Assembly (NCBI GenBank): GCA_035542475.1
Contig: DATKLL010000079.1
Coordinates: 1 to 15,159 of the forward strand
DNA length: 15,159 nt
Source: DATKLL01 sp035542475
GTDB lineage: Bacteria; Desulfobacterota; Syntrophia; Syntrophales; UBA2185
Direction of reading: 5' to 3'
The position numbers and the translations under genes are program-made. Numbering within the stretch: position 1 is the stretch's first letter; every line of letters begins with the position of its first letter. A model generated the notes under the pieces. The model made no database searches and was not told the origin of the DNA. It worked only from the letters and a program-made list of their open reading frames with translations. This document shows, one piece after another, positions 7,819-15,080 of this stretch.

Positions 7819-8256
7819 ATGGCAAACAAACAATTCGATAATCATTTAGGAATAGCAGGGTGGCTCGGCGGCGGCCGCTGGGGTGTAGAGAGATACCTTT
7901 ACATATTACACCGTCTTACTGGGCTTGGACTTCTTCTCTTCTTCATGATGCATATATTTGCAAGCTCTATCAGGATGTCCGGTCCGGAAAGCTGGGCGGC
8001 AGCCATGGTGCTTTTGAAAAATCCCGTTTTAAAGCTTGGTGAATTTTGTGTCTTCATACTTTTTGCGTTCCATGCCCTGAATGGGATCCGGCTCATTTTC
8101 ATTGAACTGGGTCTGGCTGTAGGGAAAGCCGAGGAGCCGATATATCCGTACAAATCTTCACTTAATAACCAGAGACCCTTGATGTTGATTGCGATGGTGA
8201 TTGTCGCTATCTTCATCCTTGCCGGAGGGTACAATACTTTCTTTGGAAGCCATTAG
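7819..8256 (+). CDS. sdhC: Succinate dehydrogenase cytochrome b anchor subunit 1
   Basis: A 145-residue membrane protein with three predicted hydrophobic helices (about 27-49, 73-98 and 118-140). The signatures LHRLTG at the first helix and FHALNGIRLIFIELG at the second match SdhC-type anchors. His31, His45 and His85 are the candidates for quinone contact and heme ligation; His85, in the H-x3-GIR motif, fits the usual heme ligand. The start has GGGGGAAG a few bases upstream, and its stop codon overlaps the ribosome binding site of the next gene. With sdhD it forms the membrane domain that passes electrons between the iron-sulfur subunit and quinone. Confidence 0.87.
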   Translation: MANKQFDNHLGIAGWLGGGRWGVERYLYILHRLTGLGLLLFFMMHIFASSIRMSGPESWAAAMVLLKNPVLKLGEFCVFILFAFHALNGIRLIFIELGLAVGKAEEPIYPYKSSLNNQRPLMLIAMVIVAIFILAGGYNTFFGSH

Positions 8257-8266
8257 GGAGGTAGTC

Positions 8267-8638
8267 ATGAGGGAAACCGCATATTGGACTTGGTTTATCA
8301 TTGCAGGAATAGTTATTCTTATCATAGCCGGACTGCATATGGTTGTTATGCATCTGCCGATGTTGGGAGTTTTTAATCCAGAAGGTGGTGCTGTCACAAA
8401 CTGGGGGAATGTTGCCTTCCGAAGTCAGAATCAGTTCCTTGCCTTTACTTATATAATCCTGCTTGGTGCAGTATTATACCATGGGTTTTATGGATTAAGG
8501 ACCATAGTATTTGAACTTGGGCCCAAGAAATCCTTTCAGGATGGGTTCACTGTTTTGTTATGGATAGTTGGGCTGATTCTTTTCGGTATCGGCACGTATG
8601 CAGCAGTCGCATCAAAAGCACTGGAAACAGCATTATAG
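8267..8638 (+). CDS. sdhD: Succinate dehydrogenase membrane anchor subunit 2
   Basis: A 123-residue protein with three hydrophobic segments (about 8-32, 57-81 and 95-115). The ATG at 8267 is chosen because AGGGAGG precedes it by 6 bases; the open frame reaches further upstream but would lie inside sdhC. Histidines suited to heme ligation are His24 and His29 in the first helix and His72 in LYHGFYGLRTIVFELG. That last motif closely echoes the one in SdhC (H-x3-G-x-R ... ELG), so both anchors may share ancestry. Its place between sdhC and sdhB makes SdhD the clear reading. By sequence alone the family is more weakly conserved than the other subunits. Confidence 0.8.
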   Translation: MRETAYWTWFIIAGIVILIIAGLHMVVMHLPMLGVFNPEGGAVTNWGNVAFRSQNQFLAFTYIILLGAVLYHGFYGLRTIVFELGPKKSFQDGFTVLLWIVGLILFGIGTYAAVASKALETAL

Positions 8639-8651
8639 GAAGGGTGAGAAA

Positions 8652-9473
8652 ATGGAAAAAGGAACTAATATTACCGTATTTATTCGTCGTTTTGACCCGG
8701 AAAAGGACGCAGCTCCCAGAGAGCAGCAATATACGCTGCAGGTGGAACGGGGGTTGACGGTTCTTGACGGTCTTCATGTAATCAAACAAACCCAGGATCC
8801 CACCATCAACTTCCGTTTTTCCTGCCGCATGGGTGTGTGCGGCTCTTGCGGGATGATGATCAATGGGGTACCCGGCTTGGCCTGTAATACTCAGATTCTT
8901 GATGTGGCGACGACAACGCTTACTCTGGCGCCTCTTCCCAACTTCAACCTCATCAAAGACCTTGTAGCTGATCTCGTCCCTATGTTTGGCGTTATCAAGG
9001 GTCTTCTGCCTTATATCGAGAGAAGTGATGTGGAAGAAATGGAAAATCCTACCATGGAATATTTTCAGACACCGCACCAGCTGGAGGAATTCCTCCAGTT
9101 CACTTACTGCATAAAGTGCGGCTCCTGTATGGCGGCATGTCCTACCATGGCCACTGACAGGGAATATCTGGGACCGGCGCCCCTCACTCAGGCATATCGT
9201 TATAATATCGATTCACGGGATGATAATACTGATGCACGTCGGGATATTGTGGCTAAAAGCCATGGCATTTTCAATTGTCACTATGCAGGTGAATGCTCCA
9301 ATGTATGTCCCAAGGGCGTGGACCCGGCGCGGGCTATTCAGCTAATGAAGAAGGATCTCGTTCTTAACTACTTCGGCCTGGCAAAGCATAAATGTGCACA
9401 TCTTCATAAAAAACCCGATAAGTCTCAGTGGAAGCCGAAGATTGATGTGCCTCCATTTACGGCAGGAAAATAA
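8652..9473 (+). CDS. sdhB: Succinate dehydrogenase/fumarate reductase iron-sulfur subunit
   Basis: The 273-residue electron-transfer subunit. Cys58, Cys63, Cys66 and Cys78 (SCRMGVCGSCG ... GLAC) bind the [2Fe-2S] cluster. Cys153, Cys156, Cys159 and Cys219 fit the [4Fe-4S] site, and Cys163, Cys209 and Cys215 the [3Fe-4S] site, from CIKCGSC-AACP and CHYAGECSNVCPKG. All cluster ligands are present. The ATG at 8652 follows GGAAGGGTGAG; an upstream in-frame ATG at 8598 lies inside sdhD and lacks such a site. The order A-C-D-B places the iron-sulfur gene last. Usual length is 230-260, so the basic C-terminal tail of this protein is slightly long. The gap to mdh is 74 bases. Confidence 0.95.
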   Translation: MEKGTNITVFIRRFDPEKDAAPREQQYTLQVERGLTVLDGLHVIKQTQDPTINFRFSCRMGVCGSCGMMINGVPGLACNTQILDVATTTLTLAPLPNFNLIKDLVADLVPMFGVIKGLLPYIERSDVEEMENPTMEYFQTPHQLEEFLQFTYCIKCGSCMAACPTMATDREYLGPAPLTQAYRYNIDSRDDNTDARRDIVAKSHGIFNCHYAGECSNVCPKGVDPARAIQLMKKDLVLNYFGLAKHKCAHLHKKPDKSQWKPKIDVPPFTAGK

Positions 9474-9547
9474 GGAAGTATTATTTCGAGAACATAGCGA
9501 GTAGTAAGTTTACTTATTTTGAATTTGAGAAATAGGAGGATATAGTT

Positions 9548-10492
9548 ATGGGTCGTAAAAAGATTACAATAGTAGGAGCGGGAAACGTGGGAGCAACAGC
9601 CGCTCACTGGGCAGCTATCAAAGAGCTGGGTGATGTTGTTCTGATGGACATTATTGAAGGCATGCCTCAGGGAAAAGCTCTCGATTTGATGGAAGCTGCT
9701 CCGATGGAGGGTTTTGATGCCAATGTCATCGGAACCAATGGTTATGAAGAAACCAAAAATTCCGATGTGGTCATCATTACATCGGGTATTGCCAGGAAAC
9801 CCGGCATGAGCAGGGAAGATCTGCTTAAGATCAACGCTGACATCGTTGGTTCAGTAACGGAAAACATCGTGAAGAATTCGCCGAACTGCTTTATTATTGT
9901 CGTAAGCAATCCCCTCGACACGATGACCTATCTTACATTAAAGACCAGCAAGTTCCCAAAGAATAGGGTTATCGGGCAGGCAGGCGCCCTTGATTGTTCA
10001 AGATTCCAGTGTTTCTTGGGTATGGAATTGAACATCTCTATTGAGGATATCAAGGTTATCCTTTTGGGTGGACATGGCGATGATATGGTTCCCTTGCCGA
10101 GATTTTCCACTGTCAATGGAATTCCGGTCACTGAATTCATCTCCAAGGAAAAACTCGACAAGATTGTAGATAGGACGAAAAAGGCTGGCGGTGAAATCGT
10201 TGCACTGTTAAAGACGGGCAGTGCTTTCTATTCACCTTCTCTGGGTGCCGTAATCATGGCAGAAGCCATACTGAAAGACAAGAGGAGACTGATTCCCAGT
10301 TGTGTTTATCTGGATGGTGAGTACGGTCTGAAAGATATCTGCTTCGGCGTGCCGACAATCCTCGGGGCAAACGGCATTGAGAAAATTATCGAGCTTAAGC
10401 TGAATGCGGAAGAGCAGGCTGCACTTAAGAAGTCTGCTGAGAGCGTCGGAAAAACAATCGCAGAAATGAAGGCGATTAAAGGGATCAAATAA
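9548..10492 (+). CDS. mdh: Malate dehydrogenase (NAD, LDH-like type)
   Basis: A 314-residue malate/lactate dehydrogenase-family protein that interconverts malate and oxaloacetate. The N-terminal Rossmann motif is VGAGNVGA (9-16), and Asp34 at the end of the second strand favours NAD over NADP. Substrate residues are Arg83 and Arg89 in ARKPGMSRED and Arg152 in LDCSRFQ. Arg83 at the specificity position indicates malate rather than lactate. The catalytic pair is Asp149 and His176 (GGHGDDMV). The start has an excellent AGGAGG site. It follows sdhB in the same direction and supplies the oxaloacetate that the carboxyltransferase uses. A strong terminator follows within 30 bases. Confidence 0.95.
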   Translation: MGRKKITIVGAGNVGATAAHWAAIKELGDVVLMDIIEGMPQGKALDLMEAAPMEGFDANVIGTNGYEETKNSDVVIITSGIARKPGMSREDLLKINADIVGSVTENIVKNSPNCFIIVVSNPLDTMTYLTLKTSKFPKNRVIGQAGALDCSRFQCFLGMELNISIEDIKVILLGGHGDDMVPLPRFSTVNGIPVTEFISKEKLDKIVDRTKKAGGEIVALLKTGSAFYSPSLGAVIMAEAILKDKRRLIPSCVYLDGEYGLKDICFGVPTILGANGIEKIIELKLNAEEQAALKKSAESVGKTIAEMKAIKGIK

Positions 10493-10519
10493 ATTGAAAC
10501 AGAATCAAGGTTGATTTAA

Positions 10520-10556
10520 AGACCCCTTCTCAGAAATGGGAGGGGGTTTTTATTTT
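10520..10556 (+). terminator. Intrinsic terminator after mdh, shared with convergent folD
   Basis: ACCCCTTCTC (10522-10531) pairs with GGGAGGGGGT (10538-10547), including two G-U pairs, around the loop AGAAAT. A T-rich tract TTTTATTTTT follows, a textbook rho-independent terminator for mdh. The tract overlaps the stop codon of folD on the other strand. Read the other way the hairpin is preceded by A's and followed by only a short T-run, so termination of folD there would be weaker. Confidence 0.9.
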
Positions 10557-11413
10557 TGGAGTCGTTCTGAGAGATTACGAGCCGCATTAAGCGTATTTGC
10601 AATTAGCATGGCAACTGTCATTAGTCCGACGCCCCCCGGCACTGGAGTAATGTAGGATGCTTTTTCTGCCACTTCAGCAAAGGCCACGTCACCGACTAGA
10701 CGACCGTCATTGATTCTGTTAATGCCCACATCAATGACGACAGCACCGTCTCCGACCATGTCCCCGGTGATCATTTCCGGCTGTCCCGCAGCGGCAATGA
10801 GAATCTCCGCTCGTTTAGTTACCTCTGCGAGGTGCCTGGTCCTTGTGTGGCATATGGTTACCGTGGCATGCCGGTTAAGGAGCAACAATGCCAATGGCTT
10901 TCCTACAAGGTTGCTTCTTCCTATTATGATGGCATCTTTTCCCTCTATTTCGATTCCGTATTGATCAATCATCTCTACAATGCCTCGCGGAGTACAGGCA
11001 ATATGGTAAGGATTTCCTGTAAACAAACGACCGGTGTTCCAGGGATGAAGCCCATCTACATCCTTGCGTGGATCAATCTTCTCGATAAGAGCGATCGCAC
11101 TTAGATGCTTGGGTAGAGGAAGTTGCACTAGAATTCCGTGAATACTGCTGTCCTGGTTAAGCTCGCGAATGATATGAAGAACTTGTGCCTCTTCCGAATC
11201 CTGAGGAAGCCTGTACTCCCGGGACAGAAAGCCTACTTCTTTACAGGCATTTTCCTTGCGTCTGACATATATCTGCGATGCTGGGTCGTTTCCGACAAGG
11301 ATAACCGCAAGTCCCGGCGTTATCCCCATTTGTTCTTTCAGCCGCAGGGTTTCAGCCCTAACTTCATTCCTGATATTCTGTGCAATCTTTTTCCCGTCTA
11401 TGATAACAGCCAT
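10550..11413 (-). CDS. folD: Bifunctional methylenetetrahydrofolate dehydrogenase/cyclohydrolase
   Basis: The 287-residue FolD interconverts 5,10-methylene-, methenyl- and 10-formyl-tetrahydrofolate. The catalytic YV-x2-K signature is at Tyr49-Lys53 (SQIYVRRK), with GILVQLPLP, DVDGLHP and the NADP-binding IIGRSNLVGKPLA. The C-terminal PVPGGVGLMT motif is complete, and length is normal (E. coli 288). The ATG at 11413 gives the usual MAVIIDGK start, yet no clear Shine-Dalgarno sequence lies before it; the upstream bases are AT-rich. It follows a secreted protein gene on the same strand by 48 bases, so it may be translated from that transcript. In anaerobes the enzyme also serves the methyl branch of the Wood-Ljungdahl pathway; here only its housekeeping folate role is supported. 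Confidence 0.96.
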   Translation of the reverse strand: MAVIIDGKKIAQNIRNEVRAETLRLKEQMGITPGLAVILVGNDPASQIYVRRKENACKEVGFLSREYRLPQDSEEAQVLHIIRELNQDSSIHGILVQLPLPKHLSAIALIEKIDPRKDVDGLHPWNTGRLFTGNPYHIACTPRGIVEMIDQYGIEIEGKDAIIIGRSNLVGKPLALLLLNRHATVTICHTRTRHLAEVTKRAEILIAAAGQPEMITGDMVGDGAVVIDVGINRINDGRLVGDVAFAEVAEKASYITPVPGGVGLMTVAMLIANTLNAARNLSERLQK

Positions 11414-11461
11414 TGTAAAATATTCTATTGTTGAAATACACTTGTGCAGGAGAAACAGGAC

Positions 11462-11989
11462 TCATTTCACCTGATATTCTTTAATTATTTTAATTAACTT
11501 CGCTACCTCCTCTGTGGGCAACTTGCCTTTGTATATGTAACGGCAAATTCTATTCTTATCCAGGACGACCACATTGGAAGAGTGATTTTTCAAACCCCAG
11601 AGGTTCATGATGGTATAGTTTTCATCCAGAAGAATGGTGGCACCGGTTTCCTGCTGTTTGCTTTTTATGACTCTGGCGATAATGAAATCAGGTACTATAC
11701 TCGCTTTCATATTGGCAATTCCAAACCCGACATAGTTGCTTTTCCTGTCGATGCCGGTATCTTCTTTGAGAGAGGTGTCAACATGTTTATTCATATCTTT
11801 GGAACTTATGTCCGAGTAGTTGATATAGACAACCCTCCCATAAAATTCCGTGGAATTAAGCGTATACTCCTTACCTAGCGAGTCTTTCAATATGAAGTCA
11901 GCCGCTTTTTCCCCAACTTTTAATTCCGTCGAAGCAGAAGATATACTCCACATCAATGTCAGTAAAACTAAGATTGCAATTCTCTTCAT
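11462..11989 (-). CDS. Secreted thioredoxin-fold protein, YtfJ-like, without CXXC
   Basis: A 175-residue protein starting with a typical Sec signal peptide (MKR, hydrophobic core to about residue 16, likely cleavage near SSAS, 18-20). The mature part begins like AhpC/TlpA-type proteins (VGEKAADFILKDSLGKEYTL), but the redox CXXC site is replaced by NYSDISSKDMN and only one cysteine remains (Cys149). The C-terminal NVVVLDKNRICRYIYKGKLPTEEV resembles E. coli YtfJ, a periplasmic protein of unknown role. It probably has no disulfide-exchange activity. The start is supported by AGGGA 7 bases upstream. It lies upstream of folD on the same strand and divergent from the acyl-CoA ligase. The YtfJ assignment comes from remembered similarity and is moderate. 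Confidence 0.6.
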   Translation of the reverse strand: MKRIAILVLLTLMWSISSASTELKVGEKAADFILKDSLGKEYTLNSTEFYGRVVYINYSDISSKDMNKHVDTSLKEDTGIDRKSNYVGFGIANMKASIVPDFIIARVIKSKQQETGATILLDENYTIMNLWGLKNHSSNVVVLDKNRICRYIYKGKLPTEEVAKLIKIIKEYQVK

Positions 11990-12143
11990 CTTATGTCCCT
12001 GCTGTTTAGAATATTTTTTGGGTCGGATTATAAGTGAAAAAGATTATGCAATCAAGTGGAAAACAATACTTGAAAGAGTTCTACTTGAAAAAACAAGCCG
12101 TCTTGTGCTAACAATGCCAAAAATCGGGGGTTGTTGTATCAGT
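11990..12143. other. Divergent intergenic region
   Basis: This 154-base AT-rich stretch separates the YtfJ-like gene (- strand) from the ligase (+ strand) and must hold promoters for one or both. I see no convincing -35/-10 pair, RNA gene or repeat. The ligase frame stays open through it, but its translation has no resemblance to ligase N-termini. Confidence 0.5.
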
Positions 12144-13613
12144 ATGAGCCTTGGTCAGATGCTTGAAGAAAGCTGTCGTCGTTATGCAGACAATGTGTGT
12201 ATTGTCTATGATGGAACATATTTAACCTACGAGGCATTGAACAGGTATGTGAATGCACTGGCTAATGGGCTGAGAAATCTGAGCATACAAAAAGGGGATA
12301 AAGTTGCCGTCATGCTTCCTAATTGCCCCGAATTTGTAATATCTTACTTCGCCATTCAAAAGATCGGCGCTGTGGCAGTCACTTTAAATATTTTATCCAC
12401 ATCCTATGAACTTCGTCATCTTTTAGGGAACAGCGACTCAAAATGCCTGATTACGGAGACGCACCTGGCAAAAAGATATGAGGAAATCAGAAGCGGTGTC
12501 CCGCTTTGTAGTAATATTATAACTACTAGTGGTCTGGAAACAGATTCATCTTTCTGTGATGTAATAAAAAAAAGTTCTTCCAATCTCAAAATACCAGAAA
12601 TTGCTGACGATGATCCGGCTGTAATTATCTATACCGCAGGTCTCACGGGAAAACCTCTGGGAGCCGTGCTTACTCATGGAAATCTCCTCTCCCAGTCCGA
12701 ACTACTGAGGAGTATATATCACTCCACTGAAAAGGAAAAAGGCATGGCCGTTATTCCCCTTTTTCACGCATTTGGTGCTGTGGCGAATATGTTAGCGCCT
12801 ATCAGAATCGGCGCGAGTGTGGTGTTGCAGGATAGCGTTACTATGGACGCCATTTTCAGCACTATTGAAAAAGAAAAGGTCACCTATATAGCTGCAGTTC
12901 CCAGGCTTTTTTTAGGCATGATAATGCATGACAGCGCAGAAAAATACGATGTCAGCTCATTGGATTTTTGCATTACCGGTGGTTCGACAATGCCGCCTGA
13001 ATTTATTCCGGTGTTCGAACAGAAATTTAATGTGATTTTAAGAGAAGGTTACGGCCTTACAGAGGCTTCGCCTGTATGTTCTGTTGGTAGAAGGGATTTG
13101 GTGCATAAACCGGGATCAATCGGTACCGTTATTCCCGGTGTTGAGGCGAAAATAGTTGATGAGCAAGGTAATGAGGTTTTGCGAGGTGAGATCGGGGAGC
13201 TTCTCATCAGGGGCGATAATGTGATGAAGGGATACTATAAGGATGATGAGGCAACCGCCCGTGTCATTAAGAACGGTTGGCTCCATACAAGTGATTTGGC
13301 AAAAATTGATGAGGAAGGATACATTTTCTTAATGGGTCTGAAAAAACGGATGATTATAACAAGTGGTTTTAATGTTTATCCACAAGAAGTTGAAACAATT
13401 CTGAAACTTCATCCTGCCGTTAAGGTCGCCATGGTCATGGGCGAGCCCAATTTGTTAAGGGGAGAAATTGTAAAGGCCAAGATTGTGCGTAATCCGGATA
13501 TGTCTGTGGAAGAAAGAGATATTACAAGACATTGCAGGATCTATCTTTCCTCTTATAAAGTGCCGAGGGAAGTAGAATTTGTAGAATCGCTTGACGCGCA
13601 GGGTTCTTCATAA
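12144..13613 (+). CDS. AMP-forming acyl-CoA ligase (fatty-acid CoA ligase family), atypical motifs
   Basis: A 489-residue adenylate-forming enzyme, expected to activate a carboxylic acid to its CoA thioester. The ATG at 12144 (MSLGQMLEE) matches usual family starts; an in-frame ATG at 12114 is possible, and the open frame beyond overlaps the opposite-strand gene. The core is recognisable: the P-loop at 163-173 (YTAGLTGKPLG), A5 YGLTEASP at 303-310, A7 HTSDL at 381-385, A8 GLKKRMIITSGFNVYP from 398. Several key positions differ: the P-loop Lys is Leu172, the first P-loop Ser/Thr pair is changed, and the A8 Arg is Leu399. The C-terminus stops at ESLDAQGSS, just before the place of the catalytic A10 lysine (GK-I-R). 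It may be a diverged or damaged enzyme. Chain length and substrate cannot be told. A thiolase follows 64-67 bases later. Confidence 0.85.
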   Translation: MSLGQMLEESCRRYADNVCIVYDGTYLTYEALNRYVNALANGLRNLSIQKGDKVAVMLPNCPEFVISYFAIQKIGAVAVTLNILSTSYELRHLLGNSDSKCLITETHLAKRYEEIRSGVPLCSNIITTSGLETDSSFCDVIKKSSSNLKIPEIADDDPAVIIYTAGLTGKPLGAVLTHGNLLSQSELLRSIYHSTEKEKGMAVIPLFHAFGAVANMLAPIRIGASVVLQDSVTMDAIFSTIEKEKVTYIAAVPRLFLGMIMHDSAEKYDVSSLDFCITGGSTMPPEFIPVFEQKFNVILREGYGLTEASPVCSVGRRDLVHKPGSIGTVIPGVEAKIVDEQGNEVLRGEIGELLIRGDNVMKGYYKDDEATARVIKNGWLHTSDLAKIDEEGYIFLMGLKKRMIITSGFNVYPQEVETILKLHPAVKVAMVMGEPNLLRGEIVKAKIVRNPDMSVEERDITRHCRIYLSSYKVPREVEFVESLDAQGSS

Positions 13614-13643
13614 CTATCCGCGGAGAGTTTTTTAATAGCAAAA

Positions 13644-13660
13644 AAAGCGTAATGCTTTAT
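13644..13660 (+). promoter_or_regulatory. Small dyad upstream of thiolase
   Basis: AAAGC (13644-13648) and GCTTT (13654-13658) flank GTAAT, and the sequence AATGCTTTAT is identical to part of the dyad before sdhA. It lies 17-20 bases before the start. Possible operator or promoter part; evidence is weak. Confidence 0.25.
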
Positions 13661-13680
13661 TAATTTAAGGAGGATTTATG

Positions 13681-14973
13681 ATGAGAGAAGTTGTGATTGT
13701 GAACGGTGCAAGAACTGCTGTTGGCAGTTTTGGATGTGCACTAAATGGGGTGAGGACGGTTGATCTTGGTGCGCTTGTTATCAAGGAGGCCATCAAAAGA
13801 GCGGGACTGCGGCCGGCTATCAGTGAATTTGTGAAATCCAGCCGCCCTGATGTCTTCGGAGACTTTGACATGACCGACATCAATAAAAAATATTATGATT
13901 ATGGCAAAGGATTGAAGCCGGTCTATTTCGATGAATGCATCATGGGAAATGTGATCCAGGCGTCTCTTGGTCAGAATCCGGCACGGCAGGCGAGTATTTA
14001 TTCCGGCCTCCCGGAGGAAACCAATGCGTTTACAGTTAATAAAGTATGCGCATCCGGTTTGAAGGCCATAACGCTGGCGACACAGATCATTAAGAGCGGA
14101 GATGCAGATGCTATTGTTGCGGGAGGCATGGAAAACATGAGCAATGCACCATTCGGTTTACCGGACGCCCGCTGGGGGTACCGCATGGGTATGCCCTTCG
14201 GGCAGATTACGGATATCATGGTGTTTGATGGTCTTTACGAAATATTCAACGGGTACCATATGGGATTTACGGCGGAGAACATCGCGGCAAAATATGGGAT
14301 TACCAGGAAAGAGCAAGACGAGATTTCCCTGATGAGTCACCAACGGGCCAGAGCCGCTATCGCCAATGGAACGTTTGCTGAGGAGATTGTGCCGGTTGTC
14401 ATCCCTCAGAAAAAAGGTGAGCCCATAGTGTTTAAAGTAGATGAAAGACCCATGGATACTACCCTCGAGAAGATGGCTAAATTGCCCACTGCCTTCAAGA
14501 GGGAAGGTGGAACGGTGACGGCCGGCAACGCATCGGGCATTAACGATGGCGCAGCAGCCGTGGTTGTTATGAGTGCCGAAAAGGCAAAAGAACTGGGGCT
14601 GAAACCGCTGGCCAAGATCAAAGGATTCGCGGCCGGGGGAGTGGACCCCGCCTACATGGGACTAGGGCCTATTCCGGCAACAAGAAAAATCTTCAAGAAA
14701 CTGGGGCTTACCATGAAAGATATTGGTCTGATTGAGCTGAATGAGGCCTTTGCTGTTCAGGCACTGGCATGCATCAGGGAATTGAAGATTGATTTGGACA
14801 AATGCAACGTCAACGGCAGTGGTATTTCTCTAGGCCATCCCATTGGCTGTACAGGTGCGAGGATTACGTACACCCTGGCCATGCAGATGAAGAAGAGAAA
14901 TGTGAATCTTGGTTTGGCAACTCTTTGTATAGGCGGCGGACAGGGTATGGCAATCGTGCTGGAAAGGGTATGA
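13681..14973 (+). CDS. Acetyl-CoA C-acetyltransferase (thiolase)
   Basis: A 430-residue thiolase that joins two acetyl-CoA or cleaves 3-ketoacyl-CoA. Active-site residues are all visible: nucleophile Cys123 in NKVCASG, NEAFAVQ, His386 in GHPIGCTG and Cys416 in CIGGGQG. Of two adjacent ATGs (13678, 13681), the second is chosen since AAGGAGG then sits at an ideal 7-base spacing. The protein is longer than the usual ~390-400: between AGLRP and DECIMGN (about residues 46-84) there are some 33 extra residues, including SRPDVFGDFDM and an acidic/tyrosine-rich stretch. It follows the ligase gene and probably shares its acyl-CoA role, in beta-oxidation or acetoacetyl-CoA formation. Substrate range is not readable. 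Confidence 0.92.
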   Translation: MREVVIVNGARTAVGSFGCALNGVRTVDLGALVIKEAIKRAGLRPAISEFVKSSRPDVFGDFDMTDINKKYYDYGKGLKPVYFDECIMGNVIQASLGQNPARQASIYSGLPEETNAFTVNKVCASGLKAITLATQIIKSGDADAIVAGGMENMSNAPFGLPDARWGYRMGMPFGQITDIMVFDGLYEIFNGYHMGFTAENIAAKYGITRKEQDEISLMSHQRARAAIANGTFAEEIVPVVIPQKKGEPIVFKVDERPMDTTLEKMAKLPTAFKREGGTVTAGNASGINDGAAAVVVMSAEKAKELGLKPLAKIKGFAAGGVDPAYMGLGPIPATRKIFKKLGLTMKDIGLIELNEAFAVQALACIRELKIDLDKCNVNGSGISLGHPIGCTGARITYTLAMQMKKRNVNLGLATLCIGGGQGMAIVLERV

Positions 14974-15046
14974 GAGGGCACACGGCTTCGCAAAAACTCC
15001 AAAGATGAGAGTTGTGCTATTTGACCATCACGTCATAAGACAGACA

Positions 15047-15080
15047 GGCATGCGGCGTATGAAAATTTATGCCGCATGCC
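15047..15080 (+). terminator. Perfect 10-bp hairpin downstream of thiolase
   Basis: GGCATGCGGC (15047-15056) pairs exactly with GCCGCATGCC (15071-15080) around a 14-base AT-rich loop whose ends can extend the stem slightly. It lies 74 bases after the thiolase stop. No T-run follows directly, so it may be a transcript 3'-end stabiliser, a factor-assisted terminator or a repeat-family element. The rest of the 186-base tail shows no gene. Confidence 0.45.

Noticed and set aside
8201..8266. Earlier in-frame ATG for sdhD
   Set aside because: It lies inside the 3' end of sdhC with no ribosome binding site, while the ATG at 8267 has AGGGAGG at good spacing.
9503..9516. Short dyad TAAGT-TT-ACTTA before mdh
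   Set aside because: Five-base arms in AT-rich DNA are likely by chance and no related site was seen elsewhere.
11850..12143. Upstream extension of the ligase open frame to 11850
   Set aside because: It would overlap the signal-peptide end of the YtfJ-like gene on the other strand, shows no ligase similarity, and family starts match the ATG at 12144.
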